A stretch of DNA of 8,856 nt from Clostridia bacterium (GCA_900753295.1 CAADYQ010000003.1:1-8856); one strand, 5' to 3'. Shown: positions 1-5,702, counted from the first letter of the stretch. The notes: generated by a model not told the origin, from the sequence alone. A program made the numbers and translations.

Positions 1-7
1 CTTTATT

Positions 8-83
8 TGGTCTGAGTGACAAGACTTGAACTTGCGGCCTCTACCACCCCAAGGTAGCGCGCTACCAACTGCGCCACACCCAG
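8..83 (-). tRNA. tRNA-Pro (anticodon GGG)
   Basis: Read on the minus strand, the sequence folds as a complete 76-nt cloverleaf. The 7-bp acceptor stem is CTGGGTG/CACTCAG. The D stem is GCGC/GCGC with an AGTTGGTA loop. The anticodon stem is CTACC/GGTAG with loop TTGGGGT, giving anticodon GGG at positions 34-36, which reads proline CCC (and CCU by wobble). The T stem is GCAAG/CTTGT with loop TTCAAGT. The discriminator A is followed by a genomically encoded CCA at 10-8. It has its own promoter at 166-194. The acceptor has one G-U pair. No processing site is visible beyond the structured leader at 100-157. Confidence 0.96.
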
Positions 84-99
84 ATCTATATTAAGTTAC

Positions 100-157
100 A
101 TTGGGACCCGGCAATTGCATTCGACGGTGGTTATCGAAGACCGGACTAACTCCCAAC
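100..157 (-). ncRNA. Structured 5' leader hairpin of the tRNA-Pro transcript
   Basis: Between the tRNA promoter and the tRNA, the minus strand folds into one long hairpin. The outer 7-bp helix is GTTGGGA (157-151) with TCCCAAT (106-100), including one G-U pair. A 5-bp helix TCCGG/CCGGG and a 5-bp apical helix TTCGA/TCGAA follow inside. The predicted start of transcription is near 159, so the RNA would begin almost at the base of this helix. It has no D arm or T loop, so it is not a tRNA. It may be a leader removed by RNase P cleavage, or a small regulatory RNA. The helices are seen in the sequence; any role is inference. Confidence 0.45.
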
Positions 158-165
158 GCTTGAAT

Positions 166-194
166 ATTATATCACGCATTCGGTACAAAGTCAA
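166..194 (-). promoter_or_regulatory. Strong sigma-A promoter of tRNA-Pro
   Basis: On the minus strand there is a -35 box TTGACT (194-189), a 17-bp spacer and a perfect -10 box TATAAT (171-166). The predicted start is near 159, about 75 nt before the mature tRNA end. Three T-tracts on the plus strand (209-215, 218-223, 227-234) lie just upstream at near-helical spacing and could act as an UP-type element or static bend. Confidence 0.88.
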
Positions 195-307
195 GAGATA
201 TCGGCGAATTTTTTTGATTTTTTCAATTTTTTTTGCAAAAAGCGACGACAGCATGGTTGCGCGCGGGGAAACCGGGTAAAGTTTGATTTTGATATTTTCC
301 CGATACA

Positions 308-341
308 AAAGGGCTGTCGCGCGCACGCGCGACAGCCCTTT
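308..341 (-). terminator. Perfect 16-bp hairpin terminator after the lipoprotein gene
   Basis: This is a perfect inverted repeat with a 16-bp arm (AAAGGGCTGTCGCGCG) and only two unpaired central bases. It starts 15 bp beyond the lipoprotein stop codon. On the minus strand it is followed by TTTT (within CCCTTTTGTATC), which suits intrinsic termination. The arm GGGCTGTCGCGC is repeated in the partial terminator at the right edge (8835-8846). Confidence 0.88.
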
Positions 342-356
342 AAGCGTGATGTGTTT

Positions 357-1667
357 TTATTTGAAATCTCTGAAGAAGCTGATCTTATGCACCTCGGGCT
401 CACGGTAGCTCGTGTCATTGAAGTAGATGTAAAAGTCGCTTCCGACGTGGAATACCGTTTCGCTCTCCATGGCGGTGTATGCGACCGCGTTGGTGATGTG
501 CGTTCCGTTCCAGTCATATATCTGGATTATATTCGTGCGTTCCTTGGCGTCGCTCGGCCAGCTTTGCGGCAGATAAATGTAGGTGCCGTTGGTGTCCACG
601 CCCTGACCGATAAAGCCGAAGCTCTGTATCGTTGCTTCGCGCTTGACGTTGAATTCTGAGTCGGTAAAGAGGAACTGCCCGCCGGAGGCGATGACATATG
701 CATCATCCTTCTCATTGTACGCTATTGCGTAGGAGCTGTACGGAAGCACGCGGCTTTCGACCACCTCAAGCGTTTCGGGCGAGATGAAGGAAATGCGGTT
801 GTCCGCCATATGCACGAACACGAGCAGACCGCGCTTGGAATCATATGTCATGTCATTGCCGTGGTTGGTGGCAAAGGGAGCGCTCGTTTTTACTACCATG
901 CCGTCAGAGAGACGCGCCTTTTTGATGACGCCGACGTCGTTGGTTATGTAGGTGAGATAGATATATTCACCGTCGCAGGCTGCGCCCTGCGCATATCGGT
1001 AATCGCCGCCCGAGCCTTTGTAAATGCGCTGATCGAGGTTGGCGGTGATCCCCATGTCGGATCTGACTATCGAGGCGAACTCCGAGCTTCCGGCGTTCCT
1101 TTTTACCTCAAGACCGACGGGGAAGGCAAGCGAGTTGGTCGTGCTGTCGGAATGCTCGGAATATTTGCACATTTCAACGAAGAAATAACGGCAGGCGACC
1201 GCTAGCGCGTCTGTGTTGTAGCCTACGATCACGACCTTTTTGTCTGTCACGCGGATCATATACTCACCGGCTTGAAGCTCAGCTTTGGCGGTACGGCTCT
1301 CCTCGCGGTCAACATCGCCCACGAGCAGCTCGTAGCTTTCGGTGACGGGCGTTATGCTGGAAATAGAAGGATCGTACCAGTCGTCGCTGAACGGAAATTC
1401 GGCTTTGAAGTAGTTGTTCAGCTTTGTGCGCAGCGCCTTGGCAAAGCGCGTTGTGGCGCCGGGGTCCGCCTCGGGGCGTACTACCGTGAGCTTGGCTTCG
1501 GACTTATCCACTACCGTGAGCACCTGCGGCTCGGGCGTGCCGGTCGAGTCGTCGCCGGTGGAGGTCATGTCTCCCTGCCCGTTGTCCTTGCATGACGAAA
1601 GGAAGCAGAGGGGAAGGAGAGCGAGCGACAGCGCGCACGCTACCATTCTGTGTATGTTATTTTTCAT
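357..1667 (-). CDS. Secreted lipoprotein with GH20b-like domain and beta-propeller-like C-terminus
   Basis: A 436-residue protein, probably anchored on the outer face of the membrane. Start codon 1667 is chosen because it is followed by a classic lipoprotein signal: basic N-terminus, hydrophobic run at 9-23, lipobox LSSC with the lipidated Cys at 26. A GAGG ribosome site lies just upstream, and further upstream in-frame codons would put the signal inside the protein. A Ser/Thr/Asp/Pro-rich linker (about 30-48) follows. Residues 50-190 resemble the small alpha/beta domain that precedes catalytic domains in some glycoside hydrolases (YELLVGDVDREES, then VRVTDKKVVIVGYNTDALAVA split across 138-157). 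No catalytic barrel follows. Residues 205-436 show repeating strand-turn-strand units (DGEYIYLTY, RGLLVFVHM, DDAYVIASGG, GTYIYLPQS, SDFYIYF) of the kind seen in beta-propellers. It may bind carbohydrate or another surface ligand; the substrate is unknown. Monocistronic, with its own promoter and terminator. Confidence 0.85.
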   Translation of the reverse strand: MKNNIHRMVACALSLALLPLCFLSSCKDNGQGDMTSTGDDSTGTPEPQVLTVVDKSEAKLTVVRPEADPGATTRFAKALRTKLNNYFKAEFPFSDDWYDPSISSITPVTESYELLVGDVDREESRTAKAELQAGEYMIRVTDKKVVIVGYNTDALAVACRYFFVEMCKYSEHSDSTTNSLAFPVGLEVKRNAGSSEFASIVRSDMGITANLDQRIYKGSGGDYRYAQGAACDGEYIYLTYITNDVGVIKKARLSDGMVVKTSAPFATNHGNDMTYDSKRGLLVFVHMADNRISFISPETLEVVESRVLPYSSYAIAYNEKDDAYVIASGGQFLFTDSEFNVKREATIQSFGFIGQGVDTNGTYIYLPQSWPSDAKERTNIIQIYDWNGTHITNAVAYTAMESETVFHVGSDFYIYFNDTSYREPEVHKISFFRDFK

Positions 1668-1709
1668 GTTTGGTACCTCGTAAATCGTTCCTGAATGTAT
1701 GCATATAAG

Positions 1710-1738
1710 ATTATACAACATTTGCGGCGCAAAAGCAA
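1710..1738 (-). promoter_or_regulatory. Sigma-A promoter of the lipoprotein gene
   Basis: On the minus strand there is a perfect -10 box TATAAT (1715-1710), a 17-bp spacer and a poor -35 box TTGCTT (1738-1733). The predicted start is near 1703, about 36 nt before the start codon. The spacer and -35 region are overlaid by the palindromes at 1721-1755. Together with the weak -35, this fits a regulated promoter. Confidence 0.7.
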
Positions 1739-1761
1739 GGATTTTGCGCCGCAAATTTGCG
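1721..1761. promoter_or_regulatory. Paired operator-like palindromes TTTGCG-N-CGCAAA
   Basis: Two perfect 13-bp palindromes are present: TTTGCGGCGCAAA (1721-1733) and TTTGCGCCGCAAA (1743-1755). Their centres are 22 bp apart, about two helical turns. A further TTTGCG half-site (1756-1761) makes a third overlapping palindrome, CGCAAATTTGCG (1750-1761). The same bases also form a perfect 14-bp stem with a 7-nt loop. The first palindrome covers the promoter spacer and the second lies just upstream of the -35 box, as expected for binding sites of a dimeric repressor or a dual-site activator. The regulator is not identifiable here. An RNA hairpin ending upstream transcription is the alternative. 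Confidence 0.6.
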
Positions 1762-1765
1762 TGTG

Positions 1766-1867
1766 TCAAATTTTGTTTACATCTGGCGCGCCGGCGCGGT
1801 ATATAAAGTGCGGCATGTCGATCCCGCGGTAGTGCTTGGTGAACTTTCCTATGCGCGTCATGCCCAT
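1766..1867 (-). CDS. Possible 33-aa small protein or gene remnant
   Basis: An open frame of 33 codons begins with two near-adjacent ATGs (MGMTRIGKF...) and ends in ...AGAPDVNKI. Its residue mix and codon choice (ATA/ATC Ile, CGC Arg, GGC Gly) look like local coding sequence rather than random DNA. A TATAAT box (1897-1892) sits 25 bp upstream, but no convincing -35 box or Shine-Dalgarno sequence is present. The TGA stop overlaps a TTGACA (1769-1764). The frame stays open upstream of the ATG, so it could be the tail of a decayed gene. I do not recognise the sequence. Confidence 0.25.
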   Translation of the reverse strand: MGMTRIGKFTKHYRGIDMPHFIYRAGAPDVNKI

Positions 1868-1904
1868 GCGCCGCGCCGCTCTGGACGCTGTATTATATAT
1901 AATA

Positions 1905-1937
1905 GGAAGGGATCGCCCATGCGGAGCGGTCCCTTCC
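1905..1937 (-). terminator. Hairpin terminator after the MATE gene
   Basis: A 12-bp stem with one G-U pair (GGAAGGGA at 1905-1912 pairing with TCCCTTCC at 1930-1937, extended inward by four pairs) encloses a 9-nt loop. On the minus strand it lies 17 nt after the MATE stop, with an A-run before it and a weak AU-rich tail (TATTATATATAATA). A T8 run at 1949-1956 lies on the opposite side. Confidence 0.7.
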
Positions 1938-1954
1938 TTGTGTATTGGTTTTTT

Positions 1955-3379
1955 TTACTTCAGCATGGCGGCTGCCGGTTCTCCGCTTGCATCGGAAAGC
2001 GCGGGTGCATCGTGCGCATGCTTTTTCATGAACGAGACGAACAGTATGGCGTCGCAGATGCTGCAGATGATGTCTGCGGCGGGAGTCGCCCATACGATGC
2101 CGTAGGTCGGGTAAACGCTGCTGAAAACGAACATGAGCGGTATGTCAAGCACGCCCTTGCGCAGGAGCGCGAGTATGAGCGATTTTAAGCCGTGTCCGGT
2201 CGCCTGGAAGAAGGATATGACGGCGTATGCGCACGCGGAGAAGGGTGCGCCGATGCAGAGGATGCGCAGGAAGCGGTTGCCCCATTCGTGCGATTCGGAT
2301 GCCTCGGGAATAAATAGTCCGATAAGCTCACGGGCAAACAGCAGGCATACTGTCATGCAGACGGTGGAGATGACGATAGAGATGCCGGCGGATATGTAAA
2401 CGGTCTGGCGCATACGCTTTTTATTGCCTGAGGCAAAGTTGTAGCCGATGAGGGGAAGAACGCCCTGTGACATTCCGCGCACTATGCAGTGCGCCAGCAT
2501 ATTCACCTTTTTGGCAACTCCGATGCCCGCCTGCTGGGCGGTCCCGGCGAGCGACATAAGGTTGTCAAGTATCGCATAGGAAATGTTCTCGCAAAGCGTC
2601 ATAAGGCATGCGGGAATGCCTATGCTGATAACGGCTGAGGGTATCTTGTTTTCAAACATCGCGCGTTCGGGCTTGGCGGACAGCACAAGCTCGCGGCGGT
2701 TCTTTATTATTATAATAAGGAAGTATATCAGCGCCGCAACGTTGGAGAGCATTGTTGCAAAGGCTGCACCTACGACTTCATTTCCCTTGGGGAGGATGAC
2801 GAACATAAAGAGCGGGTCAAGCGCCATATTGAGCACACCGCCGAGCATTATGCCGATGCTCGCCTGCAGCGAGCGCCCCTCGGCGCGTACCAGGTGCGAG
2901 AAAAGCGTGTTGAGCGAGGTCACGGTGCCGCCTATAACAACGGCGATGAGCATATAGCGGCACGCCTCGCGGTGGACCAGCTCATTGTTGCCGCCGCCGA
3001 GAAGGTTCACAAATCCGTCCATGAATATCCACGCGCCGAGAGCGTAGAGAGCGGAGACTGCAACGCAGCCCCATATTGCGAATGCGGAGGCGCGTCCGGC
3101 ATCCTTTTTGTTATGTACACCGAGAAAACGCGATATAACGCTTGCCCCGCCGACTCCGAACAGGTTTGAGATCGCCGAGAGGAACATGAACGCGGGCATG
3201 CATACCGTAACGGCGGTTATCATTTCGTCACTGCGCGTCAGACCGACAAAAAACGTGTCCGCCATGTTGTAAATGACGAGTATTATCTGCCCCATTATCG
3301 AGGGGAAGGCAAGCTCTGCTATCGCCCTCATAATGGGTGTTGTTTCAAAAAGTTCTTTTTCTTTGGCGAGTGATCTCAT
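1955..3379 (-). CDS. MATE-family multidrug/metabolite efflux transporter
   Basis: A 474-residue integral membrane protein of the MATE superfamily (DinF/NorM type), which exports organic cations, drugs or metabolites using Na+ or H+ gradients. The length and about 12 hydrophobic spans fit the family. Recognisable landmarks are a polar N-terminus running into the first helix (FPSIMGQIILVIYNMADTFF, residues 25-44, with Asp41), GVGGASVISRFLG (75-87), the RAEGRS loop (165-170), GGVLNMALDPLF (180-191) closing the N-terminal half, and QGVLPLIGYNFASGNKKR (305-322) in the C-terminal half, the repeat of the 70-90 segment. The substrate cannot be read from the sequence. The start at 3379 leaves the usual short cytoplasmic tail; upstream purines (GGAAAGAGAG) lie rather far away. 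It follows the LysR gene by 64 bp with no clear promoter between, so it is probably the last gene of that unit and may be its regulatory target. Confidence 0.93.
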   Translation of the reverse strand: MRSLAKEKELFETTPIMRAIAELAFPSIMGQIILVIYNMADTFFVGLTRSDEMITAVTVCMPAFMFLSAISNLFGVGGASVISRFLGVHNKKDAGRASAFAIWGCVAVSALYALGAWIFMDGFVNLLGGGNNELVHREACRYMLIAVVIGGTVTSLNTLFSHLVRAEGRSLQASIGIMLGGVLNMALDPLFMFVILPKGNEVVGAAFATMLSNVAALIYFLIIIIKNRRELVLSAKPERAMFENKIPSAVISIGIPACLMTLCENISYAILDNLMSLAGTAQQAGIGVAKKVNMLAHCIVRGMSQGVLPLIGYNFASGNKKRMRQTVYISAGISIVISTVCMTVCLLFARELIGLFIPEASESHEWGNRFLRILCIGAPFSACAYAVISFFQATGHGLKSLILALLRKGVLDIPLMFVFSSVYPTYGIVWATPAADIICSICDAILFVSFMKKHAHDAPALSDASGEPAAAMLK

Positions 3380-3438
3380 TTTGCTATCTTAACTCTCTTT
3401 CCTTATGTATATGATGTTGCTTTGTGGACTCTTGTCCG

Positions 3439-3457
3439 CGGCGTCAGTCGGACGCCG
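3439..3457 (-). other. Small hairpin over the LysR stop codon
   Basis: A 7-bp stem CGGCGTC/GACGCCG with a 5-nt loop spans the end of the minus-strand LysR gene. It has no U-run after it on that strand. It could stabilise the upstream mRNA or partly attenuate read-through into the MATE gene, but no direct evidence for either is visible. Confidence 0.35.
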
Positions 3458-4370
3458 CCTGACGCTCGCGCATTGCGGCATCGTATGAACGCTGTATCGC
3501 TCCCAAAAGCTCGCGGTAATCGCGCTTCTTGCGGTAGACCAGCTTTATTGTCCGTGTCATGCTTATGCCCTGAAGCGGGACTGTGGCTATCTTCCCGGCG
3601 GTCGCGGCGGCTCCGCACGCCTTGTACGAAAGCACCGAAAGCCCATAGTGACCGGAAACAAGTCGGATTATCGTGTCAACGGAGCTTACCTCCATTATCA
3701 TCTGAAATTTTTCTTCGGGTATCCCCGCTCCGGCAAGACTTGCCGAAAACAGCCGTCGCGTTCCGGAGTCCTGCGGCTTCATTATAAGCGGCTCGCTCAT
3801 CAGTTCTGCCGGCGTTATCATCCCGCGCGCGGCGTATGTACTGTCCGGCGGGACCACAACGCAGAGGTGATCGGTGTCAAGCATGACCTCGGAAAAGCCT
3901 TCCGTGCTACAGCTGCCCTCTATGACGGCAATGTCTATCGAATAGTTTTCAAGCTGCTCGCAAAGCTGTGAGGCGGTGCCGGTCGTTACGGATATCTGGA
4001 GCGGCGGCGTCCGCTCGGAGAGCTTTTCTATAACGCCGGAGAGGGCGATGTTCATCGCGCTCTGTGTAACGCCGACCGAAAGGTGCTCGAGATTTTTTTT
4101 GGAAAGCTCGATGTCGTCCGACATCCTGCGGCACATCGACTGGATCTTTTCTATATATTTTACGACCACCTCGCATTCGCGCGTGGGGATCAGTCTGCGG
4201 TCGGCACGCTCAAAGAGCGGGGTGTCAAGCTCGCGCTCGACCGAGCGTATCTGTTGGGCGACGGCGGACGGAGTCAGCGCCAGCGTGCCGCCGGCGGCGG
4301 TGTACGAGCCGGAGCGGTAGACCTCCAGCAACGATACATAACGCTGATCGTAATGTATGCGGTCAAGCAT
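3444..4370 (-). CDS. LysR-family transcriptional regulator (minus-strand copy)
   Basis: A 308-residue regulator of normal LTTR length. Residues about 9-66 form the winged helix-turn-helix; the core TPSAVAQQIRSVERELDTPL (33-52) is followed by FER and matches the family, with Pro/Ala changes from the usual TQPAVS. A linker helix (about 67-90) leads to the periplasmic-binding-protein-like effector domain (about 96-300). The start is well supported by AGGAGG 7-8 nt upstream. Its ATG overlaps the stop of the 77-aa gene (ATGCTTGA), so translation is probably coupled. It is clearly paralogous to the plus-strand LysR at 4800: shared segments include VGVT, IDIAVIEG/IDIAIVEG, LMDTDYL/MLDTDHL, SGTR.LF and GKI..VP/ALP. 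The ligand is unknown. Candidate targets are the adjacent MATE gene and the shared divergent promoter. Confidence 0.92.
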   Translation of the reverse strand: MLDRIHYDQRYVSLLEVYRSGSYTAAGGTLALTPSAVAQQIRSVERELDTPLFERADRRLIPTRECEVVVKYIEKIQSMCRRMSDDIELSKKNLEHLSVGVTQSAMNIALSGVIEKLSERTPPLQISVTTGTASQLCEQLENYSIDIAVIEGSCSTEGFSEVMLDTDHLCVVVPPDSTYAARGMITPAELMSEPLIMKPQDSGTRRLFSASLAGAGIPEEKFQMIMEVSSVDTIIRLVSGHYGLSVLSYKACGAAATAGKIATVPLQGISMTRTIKLVYRKKRDYRELLGAIQRSYDAAMRERQAASD

Positions 4371-4596
4371 TCCTCTTCCTCCTTTCCGGCTTTCCGGACG
4401 GCGACTTTGATAAGGCGCGCAGAGCGGCTATTTGCAGTTGCAGCTCCACGGCGGCATCCGCCTCGGACAGGGCTTCATCATACGCGCCGTCCGAAAACGT
4501 GGCGTTTGAAAATATCCCGAGCGCCGCCTGCATCGCGGGGGACGCACCGTGCAGCGGCGTTGCCGCGTGCTGACCTGTCAGGTTCTTTTCGGTCAT
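4363..4596 (-). CDS. Unknown 77-aa protein coupled to the LysR gene
   Basis: A small gene beginning at an ATG (4596) preceded by a good AAAGGAA ribosome site 7-8 nt upstream. A GTG at 4686 in the same frame would extend it, but that lies within the 5' untranslated hairpin and lacks a ribosome site. The product is soluble, with no signal peptide or membrane span. It has a polar N-terminus, an Ala-rich amphipathic section (about 38-63, DEALSEADAAVELQLQIAAL) that could form a helix or coiled coil, and a very basic tail ending ERRKRNA. Its stop overlaps the LysR start by 8 nt. It is the first gene of the minus-strand unit. I recognise no family. It could be a co-regulator of the LysR protein or mainly a translational coupler. 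Confidence 0.62.
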   Translation of the reverse strand: MTEKNLTGQHAATPLHGASPAMQAALGIFSNATFSDGAYDEALSEADAAVELQLQIAALRALSKSPSGKPERRKRNA

Positions 4597-4655
4597 TGTG
4601 CCGTTCCTTTCTTTTCTTTTTGCCTGAAAAATACAGCTGGGGAACGTAATAATGC

Positions 4656-4683
4656 GCGTCCGGAGAGCCGCGGACGCTTTTTT
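4656..4683. terminator. Terminator-like hairpin in the divergent region
   Basis: A 7-bp GC-rich stem GCGTCCG/CGGACGC with an 8-nt loop is followed on the plus strand by six Ts (4678-4683). On that strand it is an intrinsic terminator that would stop transcription antisense to the 77-aa/LysR unit before it reaches the LysR promoter at 4697. On the minus strand the same bases lie in the 5' untranslated leader, where the hairpin would sit 60 nt before the start codon. Confidence 0.55.
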
Positions 4684-4696
4684 CACGCTGTCCCTC

Positions 4697-4725
4697 TTGA
4701 TTTCCGTATCTGTTTGTACTATAAT
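4697..4725 (+). promoter_or_regulatory. Promoter of the plus-strand LysR gene
   Basis: A -35 box TTGATT (4697-4702), 17-bp spacer and perfect -10 box TATAAT (4720-4725). The predicted start is near 4732, giving a leader of about 68 nt. The -10 box is half of the palindrome CTATAATTATAG (4719-4730) that also makes the opposing promoter's -10 box, so both cannot be occupied at once. Confidence 0.75.
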
Positions 4726-4751
4726 TATAGCCGGGATTTTGATAATGTCAA
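4724..4751 (-). promoter_or_regulatory. Strong promoter of the 77-aa/LysR/MATE unit
   Basis: On the minus strand there is a perfect -35 box TTGACA (4751-4746), a 16-bp spacer and a perfect -10 box TATAAT (4729-4724). The predicted start is near 4717, inside the opposing promoter. It is the stronger of the two facing promoters by match to consensus. Confidence 0.8.
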
Positions 4752-4763
4752 ATTATGATTTGA
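4748..4763. promoter_or_regulatory. LysR-type operator candidate
   Basis: A perfect dyad TCAAAT-N4-ATTTGA overlaps the -35 box of the minus promoter and lies downstream of the plus promoter start. AT-rich interrupted dyads of about this size are typical LysR-family sites, and binding here would block both directions. It is not an exact T-N11-A arrangement, so the assignment to either LysR is inferred. Confidence 0.5.
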
Positions 4764-4799
4764 TGTATGCCGATAAATTTTTGTTATATGGAGGTAGAA

Positions 4800-5699
4800 A
4801 TGATAGACACAAAGGTATATTCCATGTTTAAAGTGAACGAGTGCGGCAGTTTTGCGGCGGCGGCAAAACAGCTTTCGATAACACAGCCTGCGGTGAGCCA
4901 GCACATAAAGGCGCTTGAGGAAGAATTGGGCGTTCGGATATTTGAAAGAAGCAGCGGAAAGCCTGTTTTGACCAAGCAGGGAGCCGAAGTTGTGAAATAT
5001 GCGCTCAAAATGGTTGGCATATACAACAGCCTTCGTCAGAATCTTTCTGACGGAAAAAGCCTTACGACTCACCTTACGGTGGGCGTGACGCACACCGCCG
5101 AGAGCAACCCAATCGCGGAGTCACTGGCAAAATATTGCTCGCAAAACGACCAGGTGAACATTAAAATGATTACAGACACTATAAGTAATCTTTATGCCAT
5201 GCTCAAAACTTACGATATAGATATAGCCATAGTGGAGGGAAGAATAAACGATCCCGGCATAAAATACCTGCTTATGGACACCGACTACCTCATTCTTGCG
5301 GTGTCACCGGATCATCCGTTTGCCAAAAAGAGCATGGTGACGCTGTCGGAGCTGAAAAAGGAGCGCATGATACTTCGTCTGCCCAACTCCGGCACGCGCA
5401 ATCTCTTTGTGGCGCATCTCGAAAGCAATAATCTGAGTATCAGTGATTTCAACGTCATACTTGAGGTCGATAACATAGCTACCATCAAGGACCTTATAAG
5501 GCGAGACTTCGGCGTTTCGATACTTGCGCGCTCGGTCTGCCTTGACGAGCTGAAAAAAGGCAAGATAGTCGCCCTGCCGGTGGAAAATCTCAGCATGATG
5601 CGCGAGATAAACATAGCATACCCGGCGGATTTTACGCAGTTCGATATCCTGCGCGATATAGTTCGCAGCTATAACGAGACTCTGCGGCTGTACAAGTGA
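4800..5699 (+). CDS. LysR-family transcriptional regulator (plus-strand copy)
   Basis: A 299-residue LTTR. The start at 4800 is preferred over in-frame ATG codons at 4767 and 4788 because GGAGG (4790-4794) lies 5 nt upstream of it. The winged helix-turn-helix fills residues 1-60, with the canonical core ITQPAVSQHIKALEEELGVR (27-46) followed by IFER. A linker helix follows, then the effector-binding domain (about 91-295) with IDIAIVEG, MDTDYL, NSGTRNLF and FGVSILA. It is paralogous along its full length to the divergent LysR but keeps a more standard DNA-reading helix. The codons are richer in ATA and A/T than in the minus-strand copy. It probably represses its own promoter and the facing one, as is common for divergently oriented LTTRs. 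The ligand is unknown. Confidence 0.93.
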   Translation: MIDTKVYSMFKVNECGSFAAAAKQLSITQPAVSQHIKALEEELGVRIFERSSGKPVLTKQGAEVVKYALKMVGIYNSLRQNLSDGKSLTTHLTVGVTHTAESNPIAESLAKYCSQNDQVNIKMITDTISNLYAMLKTYDIDIAIVEGRINDPGIKYLLMDTDYLILAVSPDHPFAKKSMVTLSELKKERMILRLPNSGTRNLFVAHLESNNLSISDFNVILEVDNIATIKDLIRRDFGVSILARSVCLDELKKGKIVALPVENLSMMREINIAYPADFTQFDILRDIVRSYNETLRLYK

Positions 5700-5702
5700 A
5701 AG

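Noticed and set aside
100..157. A second tRNA gene before tRNA-Pro
   Set aside because: The outer 7-bp stem is suggestive, but there is no D arm, anticodon arm or T loop, and the length is only 58 nt.
96..326. 76-codon minus-strand frame upstream of the tRNA
   Set aside because: It runs through the tRNA promoter, A-tracts and leader hairpin, and its Lys/Ile content comes from the A-runs.
4083..4649. 188-codon open frame on the plus strand opposite the LysR and 77-aa genes
   Set aside because: It is a GC-rich shadow of well-supported genes, has no ribosome site, and its Arg/Ala-rich composition lacks protein-like motifs.
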